A DNA stretch of 35,905 bases from JBBQRS01 sp038214535. Its GTDB lineage: Bacteria; Chloroflexota; Anaerolineae; CG2-30-64-16. Location: assembly GCA_038214535.1 (NCBI GenBank), contig JBBQRS010000046.1:1-35905 (forward strand), in the 5' to 3' direction. Position numbers and translations under genes: made by a program. Of this stretch, positions 16,479-24,679 are shown piece after piece (within the stretch, counting starts at the first letter, position 1; each line of letters starts with the position of its first letter). A model generated the notes under the pieces. It searched no databases. It had not been told where the DNA came from and was given only the letters and a program-made list of their open reading frames with translations.

Positions 16479-17543
16479 AATCGTCTTCAAGAACGCCTCT
16501 GCGGCCTCGGGGTCGTCAAGCTCGCCGCCATGTTGCACTACGAGGAGAAAACCCTTACCGCCCAGGTTTTTCACGATCTTCAGCGCGCCTTCCGGCGACA
16601 CGAACACCTGGCACAGCTTGCCGCCCTTCCGAATGCGGTCAAGCAGCGGCAGCCAGTCTTGCGGCGGGGGCGCGCCGTCGCCCGGAATCCACTGGATGCC
16701 GCGCAACCTGTCAATCGAGAGCAGCATATCCAGATGCGGGATTTCGCCCTTGCCGTCGAGATGATAAAAGCCGTGGTCGAGGTGGTCGCAACAGGCGACC
16801 AGATCGGGCATCACAAACCGCTCGAACATCGCCGGCGAGATCATGTAGGAGAAGTCGCTTTGCAGCATGTAAGTCGTGCCCGGCGACCAGATCGGCGCCC
16901 ACGAGCTGGAGCCGCGCCCCGAGGGCCGGATGACCGCATCAACCTCGTCGTAATAGCGCAGCCACAATTGCGTCGCGTCGGCCACCCAGGCGTCCATTTC
17001 GTCGGCCCGATCAATGCAATCTGTGAGTAGCGCCTGCGTGGTGCGGAACGACGCGATGATGTCCAGGTTGCCGCCCAGATCGGTTTGCCCTACCACCAGT
17101 TGACCGGGCCAACGCGCGGCGAGCGCCGCGGCCACATCCAGCACACGCTTCCGCCAGACGTTATCCGGGTCATACGTCAAAAAACCGTCGGCCGTGGCCG
17201 TATCATTCGGCGGCGTGAACCACACCGTCTCCGAAGGTTCACTCACACTGTGTACTTCCGCGCCCACGAAGCCGGCCATGATGCCGGGGCCGAAATTCAG
17301 CCAGATATAGGGGAATGCGTCGCCGTAGTAGCGTTGCGCCAATAATGCCGGCTCATATTGGGCGATCAACTCCTCTGCGGGCATCCACAACGGATAGTTG
17401 GTCATGTAGGAAAAAGGCCGGGCGACTTTCGGATCGCTGCCGGTGAACCAGACCAGCGGCCGCTCCAGGTCGCCCGCCCACCACGCGAGGGCGTCCTGTT
17501 CCACACGCTCCCAATCGCGCGGCGAAAAGCGCAGTTCGGACAT
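16446..17543 (-). CDS. Uroporphyrinogen decarboxylase (URO-D) fold protein
   Basis: A 365-residue protein resembling the URO-D/corrinoid methyltransferase-like superfamily, which includes true heme enzymes and methyl-corrinoid:CoM-type transferases. Relevant stretches are YPLWMPAEELIAQYEPALLAQ, VVGQTDLGGNLDIIASFR, SDFSYMISPAMFERFVMPDL, YHLDGKGEIPHLDMLLS (His-Asp in a typical URO-D-like context), IQWIPGDG and a C-terminal VSPEGALKIVKNLGGKG. It is unlikely to be HemE itself, as the N-terminal Arg-rich HemE signature is absent. The last residues (HHEDTKTRSF) are encoded by one arm of a palindromic repeat and are probably an acquired tail. GAAGGAG precedes the ATG. First gene of a three-gene minus-strand group, divergent from a DUF1638 gene. 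Confidence 0.75.
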   Translation of the reverse strand: MSELRFSPRDWERVEQDALAWWAGDLERPLVWFTGSDPKVARPFSYMTNYPLWMPAEELIAQYEPALLAQRYYGDAFPYIWLNFGPGIMAGFVGAEVHSVSEPSETVWFTPPNDTATADGFLTYDPDNVWRKRVLDVAAALAARWPGQLVVGQTDLGGNLDIIASFRTTQALLTDCIDRADEMDAWVADATQLWLRYYDEVDAVIRPSGRGSSSWAPIWSPGTTYMLQSDFSYMISPAMFERFVMPDLVACCDHLDHGFYHLDGKGEIPHLDMLLSIDRLRGIQWIPGDGAPPPQDWLPLLDRIRKGGKLCQVFVSPEGALKIVKNLGGKGFLLVVQHGGELDDPEAAEAFLKTIHHEDTKTRSF

Positions 17544-17588
17544 TTGACAAGCTCCTTCAGGTAGATAGGTGCAAAGATGCGCCCACCT

Positions 17589-17617
17589 ACTCTAGCCGCG
17601 CGTGCGCCGTCTGTCAA
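17589..17617 (-). promoter_or_regulatory. Promoter of the URO-D-fold gene cluster
   Basis: Minus strand TTGACA (17617-17612), 17-base spacer, TAGAGT (17594-17589). Start expected near 17582, giving a leader of about 40 bases before the ATG at 17543. Confidence 0.65.
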
Positions 17618-17736
17618 GCGCCGGAAAGCACAAACGAGAGATCCAAACCAAGAGGTTTCCGGCAGAGCAGCCTGCACTGGTGTTCTTTGGCTCTTCGTGG
17701 TAAATTTCTTCGGACATCTTTTACCGGAGTAACCTC

Positions 17737-18474
17737 ATGCGTCTTTTTTGTCTGGCCTGCGAAGTGCTGGCGCGACCACTTTACCTGAGCGCCGCGCGGT
17801 CGCCCCATATCGTGGATATTGATCTGTTTCGGCGCGGGCTGCACAACGACCCCGCCGATTTGCGCGCCAAACTTCAGGCGCGCGTGGACGAAGTTTCCGC
17901 CGACGGCTACGACGCCATCGTCATGGGCTACGGCTTATGTGGGCAGGCCGTGGCCGGACTCACCGCGCGCCAGATTCCCATCGTCATCCCGCGCGCACAC
18001 GACTGCATTACCCTCTTCCTCGGCAGCCGCGAACGTTATACCGACGAGTTCGAGAACAACTCCGGCACCTACTGGTACGCGCTCGACTACATCGAGCGCG
18101 ACGACGGCGCCGGCGGTTCCGTCGCGCTCGGCTCGGCCAGCGATTCGGGCCTCGACGCGACCTATGAGGAGTACCTGGCGAAGTTCGGCAAAGAAAACGC
18201 CGACTACCTGATGGAAGTGATGGGCGGCTGGCGCAAGCATTACAAGCGCGCGGCGCTGATTGATCTCGGCGTCGGTGACATCTCTGCCGTATCTGCGCAG
18301 GCGCAGGGCGAAGCCGATCGGCGCGGCTGGGTCTTCGAGAAGGTGGCCGGTGACATGGTCCTCGTGCGCCGCCTGATCGAAGGCGACTGGGAACGCGATT
18401 TCCTGATCTTGCAGCCGGGCGAAAGCACCTCCATGACGTACGATTTCGAGATCATCGGATGCAAGAGCGCTTGA
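17737..18474 (+). CDS. DUF1638-type protein
   Basis: A 245-residue protein I assign to the DUF1638 family from its layout: MRLFCLACEVLARPLY at the start, an IVMGYGLCGQAVAGL stretch, VIPRAHDCITLFLGSRERY and the closing LLQPGESTSMTYDFEII. The Cys residues in the first ten positions, in GYGLCG and in AHDC are candidates for metal binding. Function is unknown; such genes are often seen near URO-D-fold and corrinoid-related genes (recalled, not checked), which matches its divergent neighbour here. It overlaps the next gene by 16 bases, indicating co-translation. CGGAGT lies about nine bases upstream of the ATG. Confidence 0.78.
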   Translation: MRLFCLACEVLARPLYLSAARSPHIVDIDLFRRGLHNDPADLRAKLQARVDEVSADGYDAIVMGYGLCGQAVAGLTARQIPIVIPRAHDCITLFLGSRERYTDEFENNSGTYWYALDYIERDDGAGGSVALGSASDSGLDATYEEYLAKFGKENADYLMEVMGGWRKHYKRAALIDLGVGDISAVSAQAQGEADRRGWVFEKVAGDMVLVRRLIEGDWERDFLILQPGESTSMTYDFEIIGCKSA

Positions 18475-20225
18475 ACGCGCCGGACACGGTCACCGGTGTA
18501 CGCACCCCGGCGGAAGTCGTACCGGGCAAGGCCCGCACGACCGCCCAGGTGACGTTTGAGGACGGGCGGATCTACGAAGCCCTCATTTGGACGCCGTTGG
18601 AAGACTATATCCGCGCGGCCGGCGCCGATCAGCCCTGGCCCTCGCCCATCGTGGCCGCGCTCATTGACGACGAACTGCGCGAGCTCACCTATCACATCAA
18701 TCGCGATGTGGAAGTCACGCCGCTGGGCATGGACGACCGCGACGGGAGCCGCATCTATCGGCGGTCGCTGGCATTCTTGCTGGTGGTCGCCGTCCAGGAG
18801 TTGTTCCCCGAAGCGCATCTGCACATTGATCATTCGGTGACTTTCGGCGGTTACTACTGCGAGGTGGATGGCCGGCCGTCTTTCACCGCCGAAGAGCTGA
18901 TGGTCATCGAAGCGCGGATGCGTGCGATGGTCGCAGAGGACGCGCCGATCATCAAGAAGCGCGTATCCATTGACGAGAGCGTCGAACTATTCCGCGGGCG
19001 CGGCGAGGATGATGTGGTGCGGCTGCTGGCGCAACGCCGTCGCAACGCCGTCGCCGGCGGCAGAGATTACATGGTGCTCTACGAGTTGCATGGCTATCAA
19101 AGCTATTTTCACGGCTATATGACGCCCTCGATGGGATACCTGCCCTACTTCGCGCTGGACTATTACGCGCCCGGCTTCGTCCTCCGCTTCCCACCGCGCA
19201 CAAGCCTGCAACTGGAACCTGTCGTAGATTACCCCAAGCTGATCCAGGTCTTCCGCGAATACGGTCACACGCTGAGGCTCCTCAAAATCGAGGATGTCGG
19301 CGCGCTGAACGAAGCCATCATGGAAGGACGCACCACGGAAATCGTCCTCGTCGCCGAGGCACGGCATGGCCAGGGCATCGCGGATATCGCCCGGCAGATC
19401 GTGGAACGGAGCGATGAAGTGCGCCTAGTGCTGATCGCCGGGCCATCCTCCTCCGGCAAAACGACCTTCGCAAAGCGGCTGGCGATCCAGTTGATGGCGG
19501 ACGGTTTGCAACCCGTGGCACTGGAGATGGACAACTATTTCGTGGATCGCGACCGCACACCGCGCGACGCTGAGGGCAACTACAATTTCGAGGTGCTGGA
19601 GGCGCTGGACTTACCGCTCTTCAACGAGCACCTGCTGGCATTGATGGCGGGGGATGAGATCGCGCTGCCCCGGTTCAATTTCCATACCGGCAAACGCGAG
19701 CAAGGTCGTACGACCCAACTGCAACCCAACCAGATCTTGCTGGTTGAAGGCATTCACGGCCTGAACCCCCGGTTGGTGCCGCAAATCCCGCCGAAGCGCC
19801 TCTATCGGGTCTACACATCTGCGCTGACGCAGCTCAACCTGGATCGCTACAACCGCGTGCCCACCACGGATAATCGGCTGCTGCGGCGCATCGTGCGCGA
19901 CGCCCGCACGCGCGGCTATTCGGCCTCCGAAACGATCATGCGTTGGGAAAGCGTCCACCGCGGCGAGCGGGAGTATATCTTCCCGTACCAGGAAAACGCC
20001 GACGTGATGTTCAATTCGGCGCTGGTCTATGAGGTGTCGGCGCTGAAGCCGATGGCCGAGCCGCTGCTGTTGCAAATCGAACGGGGCCAGCCAGGCTACG
20101 TGGAAGCCAAGCGCCTGCTCGCCTTCCTGCGCTGGTTCGAGCCGATGCCCACTGATCCCATCCCCGACAACTCGATCCTGCGCGAGTTCGTCGGCGGCTC
20201 AAACCTAGAGACGTTCACTTGGTGA
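18459..20225 (+). CDS. Nucleoside (uridine-like) kinase with ThrRS-like N-terminal domains
   Basis: A 588-residue fusion. Residues about 28-60 look like a TGS-type domain and about 65-250 like the editing/second additional domain of threonyl-tRNA synthetase (SLAFLLVVAVQELFP, HIDHSVTFGGYYCEV), but no aminoacylation core is present. The C-terminal half is a phosphoribulokinase/uridine-kinase P-loop domain: Walker A GPSSSGKT at 328-335, MDNYFVDRDRTPRD, LLVEGIHGLNP and the RIVRDARTRGYSASETI lid. This architecture is an established family of uridine kinase-like proteins in Firmicutes, Thermotoga and Chloroflexota; it probably phosphorylates a nucleoside with ATP. The 16-base overlap with the DUF1638 gene argues for an operon. 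Confidence 0.88.
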   Translation: MQERLNAPDTVTGVRTPAEVVPGKARTTAQVTFEDGRIYEALIWTPLEDYIRAAGADQPWPSPIVAALIDDELRELTYHINRDVEVTPLGMDDRDGSRIYRRSLAFLLVVAVQELFPEAHLHIDHSVTFGGYYCEVDGRPSFTAEELMVIEARMRAMVAEDAPIIKKRVSIDESVELFRGRGEDDVVRLLAQRRRNAVAGGRDYMVLYELHGYQSYFHGYMTPSMGYLPYFALDYYAPGFVLRFPPRTSLQLEPVVDYPKLIQVFREYGHTLRLLKIEDVGALNEAIMEGRTTEIVLVAEARHGQGIADIARQIVERSDEVRLVLIAGPSSSGKTTFAKRLAIQLMADGLQPVALEMDNYFVDRDRTPRDAEGNYNFEVLEALDLPLFNEHLLALMAGDEIALPRFNFHTGKREQGRTTQLQPNQILLVEGIHGLNPRLVPQIPPKRLYRVYTSALTQLNLDRYNRVPTTDNRLLRRIVRDARTRGYSASETIMRWESVHRGEREYIFPYQENADVMFNSALVYEVSALKPMAEPLLLQIERGQPGYVEAKRLLAFLRWFEPMPTDPIPDNSILREFVGGSNLETFTW

Positions 20226-20315
20226 GGAAAAACATCTACAAGGAAACGCCCATCGTCGGCGAATCCATGGAATACGCACGCCGGTCTGCGGAGGCATGGC
20301 TGGCTGCACCGCCGG

Positions 20316-20344
20316 TTGCAGCGCCATGAATAAAACGTTACGAT
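20316..20344 (+). promoter_or_regulatory. Possible promoter of the small membrane protein gene
   Basis: TTGCAG (20316-20321), 17-base spacer, TACGAT (20339-20344). The -35 overlaps the right arm of a small stem GCTGCA-N8-TGCAGC. The expected start is about 14 bases before the TTG start codon. Confidence 0.4.
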
Positions 20345-20364
20345 TACATTTTGGGAGGTAAAGC

Positions 20365-20928
20365 TTGAAACAACGACCCTGTGGGATTACAGCGCTTGGC
20401 ATCATCTATCTCGTCCTGGGCGGATTGTCGCTCCTCTGGAGCCTCATTGTCTTCGGGTTTGGCGGCGTAACGTGGCTCACGGGGTCGCTCTTCGGCGGCT
20501 CCAGTGCGATCGCGACGGGCGGGAATCACGTCCTGGCCGGTTTGCTTGGCCTCCTATCGGCCGGTATCCAGATTATTGCAGCCATTGGACTGCTCCAACT
20601 CAAACGGTGGGCCTGGGTGCTCGCACTCATCGCCGTCGGTGTGACCGTAATTCAGGGCATCGTTGGCATCTTCAGCGGCGGCCTGATGGCATTTTGTTGC
20701 GGCGGATTGGGAGTGTTGCTCCCCATCGGCATCCTCCTCTACCTGCTCGCACCCGGTACGCGGGCTGCATTTTACCGTCGAAGCACCCCCGCCCCGATCT
20801 CTGATCCTGTAGATGTCTATATCGCGTCCGGGTTTACGCCGATGACGGACACTGAATCGCCGCAACGCCCACCGGAGCCGGAACCGCTCAACCTCCCACC
20901 CCCGGATGAGCCGCCACCCGGCGTTTAA
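20365..20928 (+). CDS. Small multi-pass membrane protein of unknown function
   Basis: A 187-residue protein with about four hydrophobic segments (near 8-33, 52-76, 83-104 and 105-130) and a hydrophilic, Pro-rich tail ending PPPDEPPPGV. The opening QRPCGITALGIIYLVLGGLSLLWSL and LQLKRWAWVLALI resemble small membrane proteins found widely in Chloroflexota and Cyanobacteria, without known function. The start is a TTG codon at 20365, chosen because GGGAGGT lies six bases upstream and no suitable ATG exists. A large palindrome begins two bases after the stop codon. Confidence 0.75.
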   Translation: MKQRPCGITALGIIYLVLGGLSLLWSLIVFGFGGVTWLTGSLFGGSSAIATGGNHVLAGLLGLLSAGIQIIAAIGLLQLKRWAWVLALIAVGVTVIQGIVGIFSGGLMAFCCGGLGVLLPIGILLYLLAPGTRAAFYRRSTPAPISDPVDVYIASGFTPMTDTESPQRPPEPEPLNLPPPDEPPPGV

Positions 20929-20929
20929 G

Positions 20930-21000
20930 GTTCACGCGGAGACGCGGAGAACGCGGAGAATCTTTATGCATCTCCGCGTTCACCGCGTCTCCGCGTGAGC
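20930..21000. repeat. Palindromic repeat, GGAG type
   Basis: Arms 20930-20959 and 20971-21000 pair at 28 of 30 positions. Each arm carries three CGCGGAG units with spacings of 8 and 9 bases; the loop ATCTTTATGCA is A/T-rich. It starts two bases after the preceding stop codon and may serve as a transcript end. Confidence 0.85.
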
Positions 21001-21023
21001 TTTACGCAACTTTTGCCGCACGC

Positions 21024-21053
21024 TTGACGTCTTCTGTATTAAGATGGTATATA
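21024..21053 (+). promoter_or_regulatory. Promoter of the LysM protein gene
   Basis: TTGACG (21024-21029), 18-base spacer, TATATA (21048-21053). The leader would be about 49 bases, ending with AGAAGGAGA ahead of the ATG. Confidence 0.6.
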
Positions 21054-21108
21054 TTGATTATGTCATTTGCCGGCGCGGCGCCGGCGTGGGAGAAGGAGAC
21101 GTCATCAC

Positions 21109-22323
21109 ATGAAACGTATCACATTGACGCTGCTCGTCCTGGCGACCATCCTCGCGCTGGGCGTGATTCCCGCAGCGGCCCAAAGCGGATCTTTCCAGGC
21201 ATATACCGTGCAACGCGGCGATACGCTCTCCAACATTGCGGCGCGCCATTGCACCTCCGCCCACGAGGTGTACGCCCTCAATCAGAGCGTCATCGGCCCC
21301 AACCCGAACGCCATCTTCCCCGGCATGGTGCTCAACGTGCCGAACCGGTGTGGCGGCGGACAGCAACCCTGGCCGCCCACGGGTGGCGGCGTCTTCGACC
21401 GAGGACCAAGTTGGCACGCGCAAGGGCCGGTCAACGGTAATATCTACACGGTGGTGCCGGGCGACACGATGTTCTCCGTGTCCGCGCGTTTCGGCTTGAC
21501 GGTGCAGCAACTGGCCGCCGCCAACGGCATCAGAACGCCGTGGTGGATCTTCCCCGGCCAACGGCTGGTGATCCCCGGACTCGGCTCCGTCATCCCTGTG
21601 CCGCCGATCTACCCACCCGTCCAACCGCCGGTGTGCCCGCCTGACCGTCCCAACCCATGCCCAACCCCTACAACACAACCTTGCCAGCCGCCATGTGTAT
21701 GGCCGACGCCGCAACCGTGTCCGTCGCCACAACCGTGCCCGTCACCAAGCCCTGCGCCCGCGCCCTTCGTTACCATTACAGTTCCAACGTCCGGGGCGGT
21801 CCTCTCCAACACCTTTGAGGTGAGAGGTATGGGCGGCGGGTTGTTCGAGGGCAATGTCGTGGTGCGCGCCTTCGACAACAACGGCGTCAAGCTCGCCGAA
21901 CAGGCGACCATCGTCCAATCGTCCAGCGCAGGCACAGGCGGCTCCGGCCCGTGGTCGGTGATGCTGATCGTCAATACCCCGCCGGGAACGCCGGGCAGGA
22001 TCACGGCCGGCTCGCCCGGCACGCCGAATGTCGCCGAGGCGTCCGTCAACGTGGTCTACGGGACAGCGCCGTCGGAAGTAAAGAATTTCCCACCGGGAAC
22101 CTGCCAATTCCAGGCTCGACCGAACTCGCAGTTCTCTAACACGCCCGGTGGGGCTACTGTCGGAACCTTCGTCGGTGGGACGAGACTATACCAGTCCACG
22201 CAAAGCACCAAAGTCAACGGCGTCGCCTGGTATCGGTTCGAGTTGGACCCGGGTTCGGGCGATGCCCCGAATTGGGCGCCCCTGGCCAGCATTGCCGCTT
22301 ATACGCAGGGGTGTGTCTGGTAA
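21109..22323 (+). CDS. Secreted LysM/Gmad2 domain protein
   Basis: A 404-residue exported protein. Residues 1-24 are a signal peptide (cleavage after PAAA). Two LysM peptidoglycan-binding domains follow: 31-77 (YTVQRGDTLSNIAARH to IFPGMVLNVP) and 113-156 (YTVVPGDTMFSVSARFGL to IFPGQRLVIP). A Pro/Cys/Thr-rich linker covers about 160-219 with several PCPSPQP repeats. Residues 220-318 are a Gmad2-type immunoglobulin-like domain (ITVPTSGAVLSNTFEVRGMG, PWSVMLIV), followed by an SH3-like C-terminal domain. It probably binds the cell wall; no catalytic domain is present. The start at ATG 21109 is supported by AAGGAG upstream and the signal peptide; the frame itself is open from 21067. Confidence 0.9.
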   Translation: MKRITLTLLVLATILALGVIPAAAQSGSFQAYTVQRGDTLSNIAARHCTSAHEVYALNQSVIGPNPNAIFPGMVLNVPNRCGGGQQPWPPTGGGVFDRGPSWHAQGPVNGNIYTVVPGDTMFSVSARFGLTVQQLAAANGIRTPWWIFPGQRLVIPGLGSVIPVPPIYPPVQPPVCPPDRPNPCPTPTTQPCQPPCVWPTPQPCPSPQPCPSPSPAPAPFVTITVPTSGAVLSNTFEVRGMGGGLFEGNVVVRAFDNNGVKLAEQATIVQSSSAGTGGSGPWSVMLIVNTPPGTPGRITAGSPGTPNVAEASVNVVYGTAPSEVKNFPPGTCQFQARPNSQFSNTPGGATVGTFVGGTRLYQSTQSTKVNGVAWYRFELDPGSGDAPNWAPLASIAAYTQGCVW

Positions 22324-22342
22324 ACACGAGAAAATGACGCGC

Positions 22343-22380
22343 AGAGGCCGGATGTTTTGAAGCATCCGGCCTCTTTTTTA
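22343..22380 (+). terminator. Intrinsic terminator of the LysM gene
   Basis: AGAGGCCGGATG-TTTTGAAG-CATCCGGCCTCT, a 12-bp perfect stem followed by TTTTTT. It starts 19 bases after the LysM stop; its T-run overlaps the stop codon of the convergent epimerase gene. Confidence 0.93.
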
Positions 22381-23208
22381 TCGCAACACTACGCCGGCAC
22401 GCTCTGCCGCTGCCCGCAGAAGCGCAAGACTCTCCGCGGCTTCTTCCGGCGTGGCAACGTGTTCCAGGATGAGCCAACTATCGGCAGGCATGTGCGGCGC
22501 GACTCGCGTCAACACATCGGCCCAGTCGGTCGCGCCTCCGCTCAGCGGCCCCAGCCCGATGTGAATATGAAACCCATCTGCTAACGCCAGTTCCTTGACA
22601 TGCACCAGCCCATAGTGACCGGCCAACGTCTCACAGGTATGCGCGATGCTCTTGCGGGAATCCCACATCTCTTCCCAGGTGTAAAAACTGGTCACGTCCA
22701 GGTTGCAACGCAACGCTTCGGAACCGACCTTCTCATGCAGCGCCAGGAAGCGTTCCGGCGTTCCCACGGCGGTTTTCAGATACGGCTCGACCGTGATGAT
22801 GACTCCGTGCTTTGCTGCCAATCGCGCGATAGGCGCAAGTTCGCGCGCCGCCGCATCCAGCGCGGCCTCGGCGAAGTTGCGCGCATCGGCCCGGCCAAAG
22901 CCTGACGGGTCGTAGTTACCGCCACAGATCACAATGTAACGACAGCCGGTTTGCGGCGCCAGCGGAATGGCCTTCTCCAATATCTCCCGTTGGTGCGCCT
23001 GCGCTGCCCGGTCAACCGAGAGCGGGTTGTAACCGAACGCGCCGATCTGACACACCGCCAACCCCCGCGCGCGGAGCGGCGCTAACGTCGCATCCAGGCC
23101 GTCCGTCGCCAGCCGCTCCGCCGAAATCGGGACGCCGCGCACACCCTGCGCCACGGCGACATCCAGCGTGTGCGCCCCGGCCTCGATGCCCAGATTCAGT
23201 TGAACCAT
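22378..23208 (-). CDS. Sugar phosphate isomerase/epimerase (TIM barrel)
   Basis: A 276-residue member of the xylose-isomerase-like TIM barrel superfamily. Marks include VCQIGAFGYNPLSVDRAAQ, YIVICGGNYDPSGFG, VIITVEPYLKTAVGTPE (Glu ligand), LRCNLDVTSFYTWEEM (Asp), LVHVKELALADGFHIHIGLGPLSGGATDW (His, Lys-Glu) and a late WLILEHV (Glu). It begins 19 bases after a Gfo/Idh/MocA oxidoreductase gene, a common pairing in inositol or uncommon-sugar catabolism. The pair is likely co-transcribed, and the substrate is not known. The protein shows no close relation to the epimerase at 15555-16394 beyond the fold. Confidence 0.88.
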   Translation of the reverse strand: MVQLNLGIEAGAHTLDVAVAQGVRGVPISAERLATDGLDATLAPLRARGLAVCQIGAFGYNPLSVDRAAQAHQREILEKAIPLAPQTGCRYIVICGGNYDPSGFGRADARNFAEAALDAAARELAPIARLAAKHGVIITVEPYLKTAVGTPERFLALHEKVGSEALRCNLDVTSFYTWEEMWDSRKSIAHTCETLAGHYGLVHVKELALADGFHIHIGLGPLSGGATDWADVLTRVAPHMPADSWLILEHVATPEEAAESLALLRAAAERAGVVLR

Positions 23209-23227
23209 GATGCACTCCGTTCGATGA

Positions 23228-24229
23228 TCACGTCGTCAGCGCGCAGGTGCGGCCCGTGCGCGCCGACTCATACACGGCCATCGCCATCTCGACGGCGCGC
23301 ACCCCTTCGCTAATGCTCACATCCGGCGTCCGCCCCTCGCGCAGGCATTCGGCGAAGTGCTTCATCGCGAACGAGTAGTGCGAGTAGTGTTCTGTGACCG
23401 GCGCACGGCTGAAGGTCCGCAGCTCGGTATCCGCGCGCGTAGCCCAGGTGAGCGTCTCCCACATATGGTCGCGCCCGACCAATCGCGCCTCGCCGTTCTC
23501 TGTCTTTATGTCAATTCTTGGATATTCACGAAACGCGCCCGCGCCGCCCGCGCCAATCGTCAGCGCAGCCATCGCCCCGCTCTCGAAGCGCAAGATCAGC
23601 GCCGCCGCGTCCTCCGATGGGCTGCCGGCGAAATTACCTGCCTGCGCGTACAGTGAGATCGGTCGCCCCAGCAGATAGCAGACCGCGTCGAAGAGGTGAC
23701 ACGAGTTCTCGTTGAAAAGGCCGTTGCCCTCACCCTCAGCCCACAGCCAGTGCCCCGCTGGCGGTCGCCAGCCGAAGACGTATTCACCGTTCAGCAGCCA
23801 CCCCGACCCCAGCTCGCCATCGAGTAGCTCGCGCAGGCGCACGATGGGCGGCAGGAAGCGAAAGCTGAAGGCGACCATCACCGTCGCATTGTAGATGCGG
23901 CAGAGTTCAGCCAACTTCAATGCCTGCTCCACATCCGCGGCCCACGGCTTCTCGACGATCATCGCAATGCCGTTTTCGGCGGCATAGCGCATGAGCGGCT
24001 CACGCACGCCGGGCGGCACGCACAGGCTGACCGCATCCAGGTCCTCCTGCGCCATCATTTCAAGGGCATCACGATACGGCGTTGCGCCATGCCGGGCCGC
24101 GTAATCATCCAGATCCGTCGCCGTGCGGTCGGCGATCGCGACCAGCCGATACTCGTCCATCACCGAGAACGTCCGCACGTGATAGCGTCCAAAATTAAGC
24201 CCCACCACCCCCACACGAATCTTATCCAT
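23228..24229 (-). CDS. Gfo/Idh/MocA family oxidoreductase
   Basis: A 333-residue NAD(P)-dependent oxidoreductase. The N-terminal Rossmann fold starts IRVGVVGLNFGRYHVRTF, with the family EKP motif in IVEKPWAADVEQALKLAE. The C-terminal alpha/beta domain includes NENSCHLFDAVCYLLG, where the Asn-x-x-x-His-x-x-Asp arrangement matches the catalytic DxxxH-like region of the family. Start is set at ATG 24229; the frame is open for 43 more codons upstream, but these translate a palindromic repeat (NLGVLGVLVV) and lack a ribosome binding site. Operon with the epimerase downstream; likely acts in carbohydrate oxidation. Confidence 0.9.
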   Translation of the reverse strand: MDKIRVGVVGLNFGRYHVRTFSVMDEYRLVAIADRTATDLDDYAARHGATPYRDALEMMAQEDLDAVSLCVPPGVREPLMRYAAENGIAMIVEKPWAADVEQALKLAELCRIYNATVMVAFSFRFLPPIVRLRELLDGELGSGWLLNGEYVFGWRPPAGHWLWAEGEGNGLFNENSCHLFDAVCYLLGRPISLYAQAGNFAGSPSEDAAALILRFESGAMAALTIGAGGAGAFREYPRIDIKTENGEARLVGRDHMWETLTWATRADTELRTFSRAPVTEHYSHYSFAMKHFAECLREGRTPDVSISEGVRAVEMAMAVYESARTGRTCALTT

Positions 24230-24264
24230 CAATGAATTCTCCCTTGCATCGTGCTTCGGCAAGA

Positions 24265-24335
24265 TTACCACCAAGACCCCAAGAACACCAAGATTTTTTA
24301 TCTCGTCGTTTTTGGTGTCCGTGATCTTCTGGTAG
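24265..24335. repeat. Degenerate palindromic repeat, CAAG type
   Basis: Left arm TACCACCAAGACCCCAAGAACACCAAG (24266-24292) has three CAAG-type units with 8 and 9-base spacing. The right arm (about 24308-24335) is a decayed complement (TTTTTGGTGTCCGTGATCTTCTGGTAG). The loop is T-rich. It separates the divergent oxidoreductase and antitoxin genes. Confidence 0.65.
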
Positions 24336-24341
24336 AGAAAC

Positions 24342-24386
24342 TTGACAGCAAAGAACAAACCTGTAAAATACGATTGTCATATTTTA
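24342..24386 (+). promoter_or_regulatory. Toxin-antitoxin promoter with overlapping palindrome
   Basis: TTGACA (24342-24347), 16-base spacer, TAAAAT (24364-24369), start expected near 24377. TAAAATA (24364-24370) and TATTTTA (24380-24386) form a 7-bp inverted repeat with 9-base centre, covering the -10 and the start, where an autorepressing antitoxin would bind. Confidence 0.6.
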
Positions 24387-24397
24387 AGGTAAGTTCT

Positions 24398-24679
24398 ATG
24401 CACGCAACTTCTCTATCGGTTACAGAATTGGTGCGGGGATTCTCCGATTACGTGAATCGGGTCGCGTATCGCGGAGAGCGCTTCATCCTGCTCAAGGGTA
24501 AAAAACCAGTAGCCGAACTGCGTCCCATCGCGGCCGGTCTGCCGATGGGCGAACTCGAAGCGGTACTGCGCTCGCTGCCTGGGCTATCATCGGATGAAGC
24601 GGTAGACTTCGCCGCTGACATCGAAGCCGCGCGAGATCAATTGCCGATGGAGGAACTGCAAGACCCGTGGCAATCCTGA
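24398..24679 (+). CDS. Antitoxin, Phd/YefM-like
   Basis: A 93-residue protein. The N-terminal part (SLSVTELVRGFSDYVNRVAYRGERFILLKGKKPVAELRP) matches the Phd/YefM/RelB-like DNA-binding region, in which a strand-helix-strand fold binds an operator as a dimer. The C-terminal part (about 55-93) is acidic and probably wraps the toxin. The start at 24398 has AAGGT eight bases upstream; the frame is open further upstream but runs through the promoter. It overlaps the toxin gene by 13 bases, as expected for a two-gene module. Confidence 0.85.
   Translation: MHATSLSVTELVRGFSDYVNRVAYRGERFILLKGKKPVAELRPIAAGLPMGELEAVLRSLPGLSSDEAVDFAADIEAARDQLPMEELQDPWQS

Noticed and set aside
17690..17712. CTCTTCGTGGTAAATTTCTTC upstream of the DUF1638 gene resembles the end of a GAAG repeat arm
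   Set aside because: Only a single unit is present and no second arm is found, so it is not called as a repeat.
24230..24358. Longer start for the Gfo/Idh/MocA protein
   Set aside because: The added 43 residues translate a palindromic repeat and precede a standard Rossmann start; no ribosome site supports it.
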